The notes under the pieces are model-generated. The model saw nothing but the letters and a program-made list of their open reading frames with translations, did not search any database and was not told the DNA's origin. This document shows positions 53,274 through 59,479 of a stretch of DNA of 64,000 nt, piece by piece. The position numbers and the translations under genes were made by a program. Origin of the DNA: Chrysomallon squamiferum (taxonomy: Eukaryota > Mollusca > Gastropoda > Neomphalida > Peltospiridae). Positions within the stretch are counted from its first letter, which is position 1; every line of letters starts with the position of its first letter. The stretch spans positions 6,609,157 to 6,673,156 of the forward strand of contig CM022679.1 of NCBI GenBank assembly GCA_012295275.1. The letters are read 5' to 3'.

Positions 53274-53413
53274 CCACCTCCAACAGTAATAATAATAATA
53301 ATAAAGACGTATACATATAAAAAGGTGCATCACCTAAATTTATTCTTACCAGTTCCTGAGAAAAGTAGTAACAGTGTAATGCCCACAAATCGATGATAAC
53401 GAAAGGAAATCAT
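25406..53413 (-). CDS. Transmembrane chitinase-like receptor with 28 Eph-like repeats (43 exons)
   Basis: I assembled this gene from 43 phase-compatible minus-strand exons, each listed separately. The predicted order is: signal peptide (residues 1-21); GH18 chitinase-like domain (about 25-396); two divergent GCC2/GCC3 (Eph-receptor-like) repeats (about 396-502); a Cys-containing spacer with RRRR at 577-580 (503-662); 26 GCC2/GCC3 repeats, one per exon (663-2020); EGF (2021-2064); transmembrane helix (about 2071-2097); cytoplasmic tail to 2250. All junctions keep the frame except for two single-base breaks inside exons 8 and 14. GH18 domains bind or cleave chitin; here the catalytic motif is altered, so binding is more likely. 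GCC2/GCC3 repeats form disulphide-rich extracellular stalks. I infer a cell-surface glycan receptor. The same architecture in one polypeptide is not one that I recognise. A leader exon upstream is likely, because an acceptor precedes the ATG. Confidence 0.82.
25842..26334 (-). other. Receptor intron 42
   Basis: AT-rich; no feature seen. Confidence 0.6.
26335..26355 (-). CDS. Receptor exon 42: 21-nt micro-exon
   Basis: The acceptor ATCTTGCAG and the donor GTAATG flank 21 nt encoding SSPKDK plus split codons. Its inclusion is needed to check experimentally: exons 41 and 43 would also join in frame without it, so it may be an alternative cassette next to the membrane. Confidence 0.6.
26356..28467 (-). 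other. Receptor intron 41 (2.1 kb)
   Basis: AT-rich; contains an 82-bp (CT)n tract at 26865-26946. No exon seen. Confidence 0.6.
26865..26946. repeat. (CT)n microsatellite
   Basis: About 41 uninterrupted CT units in intron 41. Confidence 0.98.
28468..28570 (-). CDS. Receptor exon 41: transmembrane helix
   Basis: Acceptor TTACCCAG, donor GTAAGT. It encodes a glycine-rich start (SAVIGGAVGGSL) and a hydrophobic core (AFFLFLLLIVLACF) followed by CCR, a typical type I stop-transfer with possible palmitoylation cysteines. The GGxxGG-like pattern could favour helix packing. Confidence 0.85.
28571..29086 (-). other. Receptor intron 40
   Basis: AT-rich; nothing else seen. Confidence 0.6.
29087..29218 (-). 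CDS. Receptor exon 40: EGF-like domain
   Basis: 132 nt, phase 1-1. Six cysteines in EGF spacing: CEMSPDFCQNGGTC, then TCTC, then GDHCE. No calcium-binding D/N-x-D/N consensus at the start. It is the membrane-proximal extracellular domain. Confidence 0.85.
29219..29830 (-). other. Receptor intron 39
   Basis: AT-rich intron with a short poly-A near 29367; no exon seen. Confidence 0.6.
29831..29986 (-). CDS. Receptor exon 39: Eph-like repeat 28
   Basis: 156 nt, phase 1-1. RCPAGTMQLQQQCQEC then YQDESGKTFC and ASLLKHC; all six cysteines present. Diverged from the central near-identical group. Confidence 0.8.
30487..30642 (-). CDS. Receptor exon 38: Eph-like repeat 27
   Basis: 156 nt, phase 1-1. 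HCPAGYKEESGICVKCP, then YYQDKTESSSCKPCP and TQFTGATSVVQC; six cysteines. Confidence 0.82.
31134..31289 (-). CDS. Receptor exon 37: Eph-like repeat 26
   Basis: 156 nt, phase 1-1; donor GTGAGT. YCPTGTKEQKATCVKCP, then YQDEPNSTLCKECP and SGAISRDQC; six cysteines and one N-glycosylation sequon (NST). Confidence 0.82.
31568..31723 (-). CDS. Receptor exon 36: Eph-like repeat 25
   Basis: 156 nt, phase 1-1. KCLAGTKGERGECVKCP, then FQDEIGTTVCKACP and SKSLMDC. Leu replaces the usual Pro after the first Cys. Confidence 0.8.
32027..32182 (-). CDS. Receptor exon 35: Eph-like repeat 24
   Basis: 156 nt, phase 1-1. NCPKGMKHEGNSCELCP, then YQDEIRSTVCKTCP and TGSTSLNEC; six cysteines. Confidence 0.82.
32408..32563 (-). 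CDS. Receptor exon 34: Eph-like repeat 23
   Basis: 156 nt, phase 1-1; donor GTGAGT. QCPLGTRIVSGRCEKCA, then YQDEMNSTQCKQCP and TPSLAGC; six cysteines. Confidence 0.82.
32660..32705 (-). pseudogene. Truncated copy of exon 34 (5' end only)
   Basis: In intron 33, just upstream of exon 34, the acceptor and about 40 nt of exon 34's 5' end recur with several changes ('ccagacact..cttttaaccc.gatggacactgtactggttaaa'). There is no 3' half and no donor. It is a relic of a tandem exon duplication. Confidence 0.6.
32988..33143 (-). CDS. Receptor exon 33: Eph-like repeat 22
   Basis: 156 nt, phase 1-1. HCPVGRKQESGTCTECP, then WYQDETGKTLCKSC and TGSTSQSQC; six cysteines. Confidence 0.82.
33519..33674 (-). 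CDS. Receptor exon 32: Eph-like repeat 21 (near-identical group)
   Basis: 156 nt, phase 1-1. QCPTGYKAVSGTCQQCP, then YQDGVGAKTCKSCP and SSQGATSSTQC. Member of the eight-exon group that is almost identical at DNA level. Confidence 0.85.
34123..34278 (-). CDS. Receptor exon 31: Eph-like repeat 20 (near-identical group)
   Basis: 156 nt, phase 1-1. QCPVGYKAVSGTCQQCP, then YQDGIGANTCKSCP and NSQGATSSTQC. Confidence 0.85.
34716..34871 (-). CDS. Receptor exon 30: Eph-like repeat 19 (near-identical group)
   Basis: 156 nt, phase 1-1. QCPIGYKAVSGTCQQCP, then YQDGVGANTCKSCP and NSQGATSSTQC. Its flanking introns also match those of exon 25, so the two arose by segmental duplication. Confidence 0.85.
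35102..35257 (-). CDS. Receptor exon 29: Eph-like repeat 18 (near-identical group)
   Basis: 156 nt, phase 1-1. RCPAGYREVSGTCQQCP, then YQDGVGANTCKSCP and SSQGATSSIQC. Intact parent-like copy of the decayed exon at 38218..38335. Confidence 0.85.
35629..35784 (-). CDS. Receptor exon 28: Eph-like repeat 17 (near-identical group)
   Basis: 156 nt, phase 1-1. QCPAGYKQVSGTCQQCP, then YQDGVGANTCKSCP and SSQGATSSAQC. Confidence 0.85.
36310..36465 (-). CDS. Receptor exon 27: Eph-like repeat 16 (near-identical group)
   Basis: 156 nt, phase 1-1. QCPIGYKAVSGTCQQCP, then YQDGVGAKTCKSCP and SSQGATSSTQC. Confidence 0.85.
36466..37248 (-). other. Receptor intron 26
   Basis: AT-rich; no exon copy seen. Other introns of 300-800 bp between repeat exons (for example 30643-31133, 32564-32987, 33144-33518 and 35785-36309) are likewise empty apart from the relics listed here. 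Confidence 0.55.
37249..37404 (-). CDS. Receptor exon 26: Eph-like repeat 15 (near-identical group)
   Basis: 156 nt, phase 1-1. KCPVGYKQVSATCQQCP, then YQDVVGAKTCKSCP and ASQGATSSALC. The most diverged member of its group. Confidence 0.85.
37861..38016 (-). CDS. Receptor exon 25: Eph-like repeat 14 (near-identical group)
   Basis: 156 nt, phase 1-1. QCPIGYKAVSGTCQQCP, then YQDGVGANACKSCP and GATTSTQC. Twin of exon 30, including intron sequence. Confidence 0.85.
38218..38335 (-). pseudogene. Decayed repeat exon (copy of exon 29)
   Basis: The acceptor and donor are still recognisable, but internal deletions shorten the exon to 118 nt (38 fewer than its parent). This is not a multiple of three, and the frame reaches a TAG. 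Inclusion would truncate the protein. The neighbouring intron sequence (about 38030-38510) is also a patchily deleted copy of 34880-35530, ending at about 38470-38515 in a remnant of exon 28's 5' end. Confidence 0.75.
38336..39123 (-). other. Receptor intron 24 (distal part)
   Basis: Contains a fragment (about 38470-38515) matching the 5' end of a repeat exon, then AT-rich DNA with a short (CA)n at 38611-38626. Confidence 0.5.
39124..39279 (-). CDS. Receptor exon 24: Eph-like repeat 13
   Basis: 156 nt, phase 1-1. QCPAGFMQIRQSCVECP, then YQDEPGSSHCKSCP and GSKSLTQC; six cysteines. Confidence 0.83.
39588..39743 (-). CDS. Receptor exon 23: Eph-like repeat 12
   Basis: 156 nt, phase 1-1. RCPTGTKEVSGTCELCP, then YQDEEGQSTCKECP and GAKSADQC. 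Confidence 0.83.
40132..40287 (-). CDS. Receptor exon 22: Eph-like repeat 11
   Basis: 156 nt, phase 1-1; donor GTAATT. HCPVGSKAQAGSCVACP, then YQDIAGSTVCKDCP and GASSVNFC. Confidence 0.82.
40534..40698 (-). CDS. Receptor exon 21: Eph-like repeat 10 (type D)
   Basis: 165 nt, phase 1-1; three extra residues at the start (VQVVCPAGQYEVSG). Then CVLCQQNFYQDLTGQTSC and ASSINQC. Near-identical to exon 17. Confidence 0.84.
41110..41265 (-). CDS. Receptor exon 20: Eph-like repeat 9 (type C)
   Basis: 156 nt, phase 1-1. QCPRGYKEQTGTCVLCP, then YQDEIGSNYCKTCP and GSVSASQC. The duplicated block contains only a truncated copy of this exon at 43270. Confidence 0.82.
41535..41690 (-). CDS. Receptor exon 19: Eph-like repeat 8 (type B)
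   Basis: 156 nt, phase 1-1. KCPAGMKEESFTCVPCP, then YQDQIGSKTCKSCP and ISTAQC. Near-identical to exon 16. Confidence 0.85.
41691..42344 (-). other. Receptor intron 18
   Basis: AT-rich; no exon copy seen. Confidence 0.55.
42345..42500 (-). CDS. Receptor exon 18: Eph-like repeat 7 (type A)
   Basis: 156 nt, phase 1-1. TCPKGTRVVSDTCVECP, then YQDQINTTTCNLCP and STSFTDC. Near-identical to exon 15. Confidence 0.85.
42654..42818 (-). CDS. Receptor exon 17: Eph-like repeat 6 (type D)
   Basis: 165 nt, phase 1-1. VQVVCPVGQYKVSG, then CVLCQQNFYQDLTGQTSC and ASSINQC. Confidence 0.84.
43265..43287 (-). pseudogene. Truncated type C repeat exon
   Basis: Only the donor and the last ~18 nt of a type C exon remain (shared cacttacagacacactgac). 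Then the sequence jumps to intron sequence that matches position 41413 onward in the other copy, a deletion of about 285 bp. No acceptor, so it is not an exon. Confidence 0.75.
43406..43561 (-). CDS. Receptor exon 16: Eph-like repeat 5 (type B)
   Basis: 156 nt, phase 1-1. KCPAGMKEESFTCVPCP, then YQDQTGSKTCKSCP and ISTTQC. Confidence 0.85.
43562..44367 (-). other. Receptor intron 15
   Basis: AT-rich intron with a (TTA)n run at about 43965-44010 and two (TA)n runs near 44190-44210 and 44238-44257. Confidence 0.6.
44368..44523 (-). CDS. Receptor exon 15: Eph-like repeat 4 (type A)
   Basis: 156 nt, phase 1-1. TCPKGTRVASDTCVECP, then YQDQINTTTCNSCP and STSFSDC. Confidence 0.85.
44935..45089 (-). 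CDS. Receptor exon 14: Eph-like repeat 3, with 1-nt frame break
   Basis: 155 nt where its siblings have 156. The frame reads PCPIGTAENFDKCVECA, YQDKTG, CTKCPKYK, then breaks in a run of six A (44974..44979 region). After the break a second frame reads TTIRGATSINYC up to the donor. One A is missing from the run; read as it stands, the frame hits TAA. Sequencing error or allele lesion. Confidence 0.75.
45285..45381 (-). CDS. Receptor exon 13: spacer domain, part 3
   Basis: 97 nt; phase 0 in, phase 1 out. IDIYGLIFQSVSNTNITIVC, then QAGYVLTNTMC. It has an N-glycosylation sequon (NIT). No family match that I recognise. Confidence 0.75.
45382..45878 (-). other. Receptor intron 12
   Basis: AT-rich; nothing else seen. 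Confidence 0.55.
45879..45981 (-). CDS. Receptor exon 12: spacer domain, part 2
   Basis: 103 nt; acceptor TTTGCAG, donor GTATGA. QELKLNTSTGSEEIRSTRN, then DYFTDKTVFSTL. Hydrophilic and probably mixed alpha/beta; joins exon 11 to exon 13 in frame. Confidence 0.72.
45982..46433 (-). other. Receptor intron 11
   Basis: Contains a (TAA)n run at 45987-46031, next to the acceptor of exon 12, and a short one near 46366-46385. Confidence 0.6.
46434..46713 (-). CDS. Receptor exon 11: spacer domain, part 1, with RRRR site
   Basis: 280 nt; donor GTATGT. It starts EVIPQLDLMTYRITMQF, includes Cys-containing CDRPELMTDALRAEA and GICNNVVCDNVDV, then SGRRRRQTQIP. The RRRR at residues 577-580 fits a furin-type cleavage consensus (R-X-R/K-R). 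The fold is not recognised. Confidence 0.78.
46848..47006 (-). CDS. Receptor exon 10: divergent Eph-like repeat 2
   Basis: 159 nt, phase 1-1. PCPAGQEFDYLDSQCKQC, then NYFKNTQSRFCTKCP and GSAECVP. It keeps the six-Cys pattern. Confidence 0.8.
47007..47416 (-). other. Receptor intron 9
   Basis: AT-rich; nothing else seen. Confidence 0.6.
47417..47578 (-). CDS. Receptor exon 9: divergent Eph-like repeat 1
   Basis: 162 nt, phase 1-1. QCQAGTRVDSLTYTCIDCA, then YQDKISQPVCIPCP and GKQFC. It joins the GH18 exon 8 in phase 1 once exon 8's extra base is discounted. Confidence 0.8.
47579..48160 (-). other. Receptor intron 8
   Basis: Separates the GH18 exons from the repeats. It contains TA/CA-rich microsatellite (about 47780-48000). 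Confidence 0.6.
48161..48300 (-). CDS. Receptor exon 8: end of GH18 domain, with 1-nt frame break
   Basis: The frame reads ANYIKDMNL, then shifts by one extra A within CTAAGGA, and continues GGAMVFEISQDDFNGQFC, then EGNFPLLTKLK. The second frame is plainly the beta8 strand and C-terminus of GH18, so the gene is real but broken or mis-sequenced here (extra base about 48276-48278). Human-type chitinases have GGAMVW; Trp is Phe here. Confidence 0.78.
48481..48612 (-). CDS. Receptor exon 7: GH18 insertion/beta7 region
   Basis: 132 nt, phase 0-0. VCSDSTSKPIYQFQYG, then NASFAWDSAQWVGYETQKSI. WVGYE.. is the conserved segment before the last GH18 strand. Confidence 0.82.
48680..48749. repeat. (CT)n microsatellite
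   Basis: About 35 CT units ending 57 bp below GH18 exon 6; in the transcript this is (GA)n in intron 6. Confidence 0.98.
48806..48961 (-). CDS. Receptor exon 6: GH18 middle
   Basis: 156 nt, phase 0-0; donor GTAAGT. DYAVRYWMSKGMPAQKIVLG, then PFYGKAFQL. KIVLGIPFYGK is the conserved GH18 beta6 motif (K.vlG.P.YGR in enzymes). Confidence 0.85.
49065..49130. repeat. (CT)n microsatellite
   Basis: About 33 CT units between exon 6 and exon 5, ending 20 bp below exon 5's donor. Confidence 0.98.
49150..49273 (-). CDS. Receptor exon 5: GH18 substrate strand
   Basis: 124 nt. DFDFVNIMAYDYQGNF, then SSTIDHPSPLY. MAYDYxG at about residues 220-226 is the conserved beta6 M-Y-D-Y motif that contacts the N-acetyl group in chitinases, and it is intact. 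Confidence 0.86.
49631..49758 (-). CDS. Receptor exon 4: GH18
   Basis: 128 nt; acceptor CTTACAG, donor GTAAGT. QLRQKFDTEAASQTTKSKLI, then LSASVSGN, and NSYEVNNLT. It matches the helix and 'KL.LSAAV' beta strand that follow the catalytic strand. Confidence 0.84.
49759..50850 (-). other. Receptor intron 3
   Basis: AT-rich, with poly-A/(TAA)n at 50573-50606. A GC-richer stretch at about 50630-50790 is open on the minus strand (including ARNKERYVILLSDWK), but exon 3 joins exon 4 without it and no matching splice sites are seen. Confidence 0.5.
50851..51107 (-). CDS. Receptor exon 3: GH18 catalytic-strand exon
   Basis: 257 nt; acceptor CTTTTCAG, donor GTAAGT. LKVLLAVGGWN (the SxGG strand, with Ala for Ser) and then NFDGLDIVWEFPG. 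The GH18 signature DxxDxDxE appears as D142-x-x-D145-x-V147-x-E149: the proton donor Glu remains, the middle Asp is Val (codon 50917-50919, GTT). Confidence 0.88.
51696..51734. repeat. (TG)n microsatellite
   Basis: About 19 TG units. Confidence 0.97.
52014..52138 (+). pseudogene. Inverted relic of an Eph-like repeat exon
   Basis: On the plus strand, opposite to the host gene, an acceptor-like ttattacag is followed by frame fragments EIFYKYDFCQDKTET and, in another frame, IIRGVTSINKCFRK. These resemble exon 14 (YQDKTG..., IRGATSINYC) with indels between them, ending at a former donor (cgtaag). Confidence 0.62.
52102..52138 (+). repeat. 37-bp direct repeat, copy 1
   Basis: tcacatctataaacaagtg... 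matches 52234..52270 base for base by eye. It encodes TSINKCFRKVV of the exon relic. Confidence 0.85.
52234..52270 (+). repeat. 37-bp direct repeat, copy 2
   Basis: Second copy of the exon-relic 3' end, 132 bp downstream of the first. Confidence 0.85.
52405..52590 (-). CDS. Receptor exon 2: GH18 N-terminus
   Basis: 186 nt, phase 1-1; donor GTAAAC. KRVCYYANWAQYRP, then MQFNPENINPSLCTHIVYAF. This is the classic GH18 beta1 strand (vCYy.nWa.yRp) and beta2 (CTHi.YaFa). Confidence 0.88.
52592..52760. repeat. (AAAT)n/(TAA)n low-complexity tract
   Basis: Alternating aaat and taa runs, with a repeated ~30-bp unit containing atttacttttcaccaaa, directly next to the acceptor of exon 2. Confidence 0.9.
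53235..53271. repeat. (CA)n microsatellite
   Basis: About 18 CA units in intron 1. Confidence 0.97.
53350..53413 (-). CDS. Receptor exon 1: start codon and signal peptide
   Basis: 64 nt; ATG at 53413-53411, then MISFRYHRFVGITLLLLFSG and the donor GTAAGA. A basic n-region and a hydrophobic core form a good signal peptide. The start gives in-frame entry to GH18. Confidence 0.85.
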
Positions 53414-53428
53414 TTTTCTAGTTAGCAC

Positions 53429-53430
53429 CT
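53429..53430 (-). promoter_or_regulatory. Splice acceptor upstream of the start codon
   Basis: On the minus strand TTTAAACTTTCAG|GTGCT lies 15 nt before the ATG, so the 5' UTR is probably split and the true promoter lies further right. The best-looking donor upstream is TCCGAG|GTAAGTTT with exon end at 57761 (weak evidence). Confidence 0.45.
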
Positions 53431-53502
53431 GAAAGTTTAAAATAAATTTATTTATAAATATAAGTTCAAATACAATTTAAGTTCAGGATTATTATTATTA
53501 TT

Positions 53503-53535
<33 letters not shown>

Positions 53536-55145
53536 TTCATCATCAATAATAACAACTTTAGTTATTGAATAAGTTGCTACAGCTATCAGTTATTATCACT
53601 GTTGCCTGCTGCTGTTGTTGATGTTGTAACATATTTGACAGCATTGGTGGTAAATATTTTTTATTGAATGCATCTTATTTCATTATGTTTCGAAGAATTT
53701 AACATTCACTTTTAAAAATACGATATATATATATATATTTGGTAGATTTCGAGACGATCCTGGGCAGGAATACGATCCCAGCAAATACTAATCTTAAGGC
53801 ATCGAAGCTGATGAAACAAAAGTTTACAGTATACTTTTACAGACGTCTTTTTGTTCTGTGGATGTAGACATTCTTCACTACCAACCATAAAATAACCTGT
53901 TGTGTAGTATTATGTAACTTAAACGCGAAATATGATAACGCGTAAGATTGTGAAAAAAGTAGATTAGGAGCTTCAGTTGAAAGGGAGAGTCAGAATGTCA
54001 GAATGTAAATTTATGTCTTGCATAGCATTCTCAGTCAGAGTTATAGAAGTTACTAGTTTTATAAGAATCGAAAATAAAAGCAGAATTCAGTAGATACTAA
54101 TTTACATGTTAGGATTATGATGTTTCAATATTTTGTGAGGTTTTTCTATGGTTACTAATAAGTGATTGATAATTTAGTGTTATCATTGACAGTCATAATG
54201 GTGTAAATTTGATTACTATATTGAATACTGTACCCTTTTTAGATCTTAAAATACCATTTAGATAACTGTTTTCATTTAAAGAGTAACCAGTACATTGTTG
54301 TTATTTAAGAATTATTCTGTTTTGATGTACAGTTTTTGTATAACATGCGTGAATGGACTGCTTTCGAGAGCGGATGAGTAGAGGATTAAACTGTCAATTT
54401 CATTTAGGTTTTTTTATTATTAGATGAGCAGGATAGAAGAAATAACCGTATGCTATCTTAACATGTCTGTTTTATCCTGCTCAGGTCGAATGGGGCAATT
54501 CTAACCTTTGTAGGACTAAACTGATGTCTTAAAACAATACAGAATTATGTGTTTTAGCATGATAAAGATTACATCTATCACAGTGATTGGTGTAACACAT
54601 GGAGACTGCTCTTGATGCATCGTTAATTAATATTAGTGATCTGATTTGCATTTTAAAAGAACACGAATGTAAAGCTAGAATCTTCAGTTTTAGTGAAAAT
54701 AAAATGGAATAGCTTTAAGCATGAAGCCATTCCGCCATGTCTGACTTATTAAATTCTGTGGTTTGTGCTTCCCTATCTGTAAGAAAATACACAAAAAATA
54801 CTACCTGCAGCTAGTCGTTATGAGTAGCTCGGTAGTACATTTTCTCTTTGCTATAATGTAAAAATCCTTTCATGTGTCTAAAAATAAACATGAATTTATT
54901 CAGCACACGAGTGGTGATTTTATCATATCGAACATTAATCAATATTAAATGATATCCCAATCATGGGCTGTCAAACAATGGTGAATATTGAAATAAATAT
55001 ATTTAAAACCACATAAAAATTATACTATATAAAGCAAACTAAATACAGCGTAGGCAAACAGATTTAAAAAAAAAAAAAAAAATGTCAGCACGACTTTAAT
55101 GAACAGTCGGTCAGTCGGAGTTCAAATTATGTTATTGTTGGGTTT

Positions 55146-55177
<32 letters not shown>

Positions 55178-58100
55178 AGAGACGCTTTCCTTTGCTGGAT
55201 TTTCAGATCTCTCATGCGTGAATTTCATCTGCTGGAATCGGGTCACCAAACATTGTAAACACGTCCAGGTATTTATCAGTCTCAGCATGTTATGGAATGT
55301 CAGAAAGAAAATATGGCAGTAGACTCTTAAACGAGCAAAACATTAATTACCTAGTAAAGTCTGGCCTGGGGCTGGTCGTAGTTTACGGATGAGAATGAAC
55401 CTTGACATAGATTATTAAATTAAATTTGATATCCATTGAAAAAATACAGATCCCAAATATTTGGATTTGAGAAATTAAAAAATGAATAAATAATATAACA
55501 TGCACATACTTTAAAATGATTTTATCACTCATATTTATTATTCATTTTAGAATTTTTACAAATTTTACAGTGAAGAAAATTCAGTTTCATTTATTTGAGG
55601 ATGTTATTTAGTTACTGGAAATAATGTACGTTACTCTTCTGAATCGAGCTTAAGGCAGTAAATATACTGTGTAGAGTTTTAATCAGGACTTGATCTGAAA
55701 ACATAGTTCATCACATTGTAATCTACAGGCCGCATTCTGCTTTATCTAGATGCCATAAAATGAATATATCAAAACATGTCACAGGCCGAGAGAACTTCTT
55801 GATAAAAACACGCACAAAAAACAATTTAAATACTGATCTCTATATGGCTGCATAAATAGATACATAAAAACAATACAGAGACATATACACATTTACAAGT
55901 ACTTATATACCCATATATACATATTTGCATACATACATACATACATACAAACATACACACACATTCATAAATACACAGACACATAAATACATACATACGC
56001 ATACATACATATATACAACCATACATCATTTGGAAACTACATAAACCATTATGTGTCTGGGGGAGGGTTTCTGTGAAAAGAATGCATTTACAGCTGATTG
56101 ATATAAATAGACATACTTCTTCAACGGCGCAAAAAGAAAATGTGATATGTTTTGTTGTTTATCTCTATTTTGTAATGTTTGTGATAATTTGTACCTGGGC
56201 TTCGATAATCTGCTTGTCCTTTGGTCTATTTGTGGTTTCGATGAATGGAAATATGGAATTTCTTTCGTATGTGTGGGTTACTGCTCCACCCTTATTGCTC
56301 CACCCTATCTTAATAATTATAATCCTTCGCTCTGAACTTTTTATTTATTCATGTTTTTATTATTGTTATTGTTGTTGTTGTTATTATATATATTTTTAAT
56401 AATACCCGTACATATTTCTATGTATATTATTATTACATCATATATATGTACATTTTTATAAACACACCCGCTATTACTCATCAGCAGTAACAAAAGCACA
56501 TCCTTAACTAATTTCATCGTCAAGAAAACACCCTATATTCAGATAAACAAACCATATATATCTTTATGTCTCTTTTGAAATACTTACATACGAATTCAGC
56601 ACCTCATCCCTATAAGAATTATACATCGTGAAACTACACGTAAATTGGAAAGATGGCTGTGATCCTATTTTACGTCACTTAATTTATTTCATTTGCAAGA
56701 TCTTTGTCAAAGAAAAAAAAAAGTAAAAATAAAACAAACAAAAAATAAAACAAAACAAAACTAAAAAATAATAATAATAATAATAATAATAATGAATTAT
56801 AAATTTTAAAATAAAGTTTATTTAGAAATTACGTAATACCATTCTTTATTCACTGCAGTTATTTTAACAATAGAAACTAAATGCATAAATACATACTCAA
56901 ATATGTACATACGCCAGATTATATACACATACAAATACTAACAGCCATGTACACTAATGTATAATAAAACAGTGAAACTCATATAAAATATGCACACACA
57001 AATGTATATATTTTTGCTTCGTAGTTTTATGATTACTAAATATTTGTATCAATTATGATATTGAATAGACACCAAACATTGCCAAACAGGACGTTTTGTG
57101 CATTAGTTGATCTTAGAATGCTTTCGTCTGAGAACAGTTCAACTCTGGGTCCCCTCTGGGTCCCCTCTGACATGTATCCATATAGCACAGTACCTCCGCT
57201 TTCAAGTTTTTCAGTGTACAGATCATAAATACAATGTGGTTCTGTAAGTCGCTATTTTATTTTAGGTAGTGTGCAAGCGTGGTCTTTTCATTGAATTGAA
57301 AAGTTAGGTTTGAATTACACGTTCCATATATAACATAACCTGTTTTTCTCAGAAACACTTTAATACGGACGAACCTTTTATTTCGAAAATCACAACGATG
57401 ACATAATTTAATAACATCGGAACATTGAAATTAGTTCCACCTTTAGTGCTACTACTACTACTACTACACCACACTACATCAACCACCACCACTACTACTA
57501 CTAACAAAAACAACAACAGCAGCAGCAATAATAATAATAATAAGAAGAAGAAGTAGGAGGAAACATTTTGCATTTCAAATAAACATAAACTACTTAAATT
57601 ATATCCACTAATGTTTTTTTAATCTTCGAAATATCGATTATAAATCTAACTGACAATGTCTTATTTTACCTACTGGTAAGATCAAATCTGTAAACTTTTA
57701 TCCGTGTAATAACATAGCATTAGAAAGAAAGGAAGCCGAATTTCATAATTTCAAACTTACCTCGGAAATAAACAGATAATCCAAATATTTATTATGTCTG
57801 GAAGTTTTCAGTTGATCAGAATATAAAAATGTAACATATATACACAAACATACTGAACACAGAAATGTCGTCTGCCCGGTAAGGCGACTATCGAAAATAC
57901 ACTGTTATTAATAAAAGAAATAGGATACACCCTTGCCACGGACCACTGGGTCGGTATAAGTCTTCTCTTTTCATCCCTCGTTTTAACAGGTTTTGTTATA
58001 TGGCACGTTACCTTCCTAGTCTTGTCAAATTTACATATACACACATGAATGTATAACGTCTCATAGCATGCAGTAATTTTCAGCGGTCATTATTTTAATG

Positions 58101-59390
58101 GTAATTTAAAGACGTAAAATTTTCTCTGCGGTTAAATGTGTCGAACCAGAACGCGGCAGAACGAAGGATCGATCCTCCAAGAAAAGGGCAGTTTTCTGTT
58201 ATTAAATTTGAATTTACAAAGGCTATAAAACAACTCTTTTCAGAAGCTAACTATTAAGAATTCTTTAGAATAAGGGTGTCTAACATTAGTCCGTTAGATC
58301 ACAGAGGTAAATATTTTGAGGCAGATCTATTGGATTATTAACATAAATACAGGTGCATTTGTCAGCTGATATATATGGTTCATATATGAATAAAAATTAT
58401 ACATCCTTAGTATTACTGGCTTTTTATATTATTTTATGAATGATCTGGAAATGACTTTAATTGATTTCTTTCGAAAATATTATATAATTATTACCCAAAT
58501 AAATAAATTATTATTTAAAATTTCTTCCAAACTAATTCTATTGTAATTTAAAATCCTTATGGCATGTATTAGTTATCGTTCCTGTAATAGTCACCGAAAC
58601 AGATGTTTGTCCTGGTCAGTTTCCTTACTTGTACGTTAAATTCTAAACTAGTTAATGTCAAAATATCCAGTGTAAAGGGTTGAAGACAAATAGGAAGGAA
58701 GGACTAAATGTGTACAGTATAAATCTATAAACTGCCTTTATTAATCGAACAATCATTAACAGTTTGTCAAACTTAATTTTAGTTTGTCACCAGTCGAAAC
58801 AAAGACAACGTTTTGAAATTTTAAAAAGAAAAATAATCATTTTTGTAGTTTATCTTGTTCGTAGGTGAACATTATTACAACATTTGTTTGAAGCCAAAGG
58901 CTATATCCTTATCGGCCTGTTAAATCGGCCATTAACCAACTACTGTCGATGATTGTAAAAATTGTAGTTTTTCTTTTTCCGAACAGTACAGTAATGAGTT
59001 CTGAATCGCAGTTTTATACAGCTTAACAGGGTAAGGCGGGCATGCAATTACAGAAATATTCTGAACTGTCTTCTTTTTAAAAACCGGTTCTCCCACCCCT
59101 CTAAACATGGGTAAGGACAAACAAAGACATAAATATGTGCACTGACCTGAAACTTTAACAACGGGATTATTTTTAAACCAGCACAAAACCATCACCAGCT
59201 TAAATACTAAAAGTTTACAAACAAGAATAAACACATCTGCAGTAATTCAGTATAAAGATTTTAATAAATTCTGAAATTTATCTTTAAAAAGTTGAAAAAA
59301 TAAATAAAACCACTATCAAAATATTACGCCTATATTACATATAAAGTGATTTGATTTTTATTACAAAATAAATCTCGACACGATTTAAGT
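53431..59390. other. Upstream region of the receptor gene, no further gene seen
   Basis: Holds (ATC)n at about 53492-53545, TA/CA microsatellites (55860-56020), (TAA)n (56768-56794) and a duplicated 'ctgggtcccct' at about 57148-57170. No protein-coding exon is supportable. Probably a 5' UTR intron and regulatory DNA. Confidence 0.45.
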
Positions 59391-59392
59391 AA

Positions 59393-59479
<87 letters not shown>
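59391..59479. repeat. (TAA)n(TTA)n inverted microsatellite
   Basis: About 40 nt of TAA repeats run straight into about 45 nt of TTA repeats, forming a near-perfect palindrome that could form a hairpin or cruciform. Confidence 0.9.

Noticed and set aside
53742-53800. tRNA-like or SINE-like stretch near gatcctgggcaggaatacgatccc
   Set aside because: No A/B box pair, only a short local inverted repeat.
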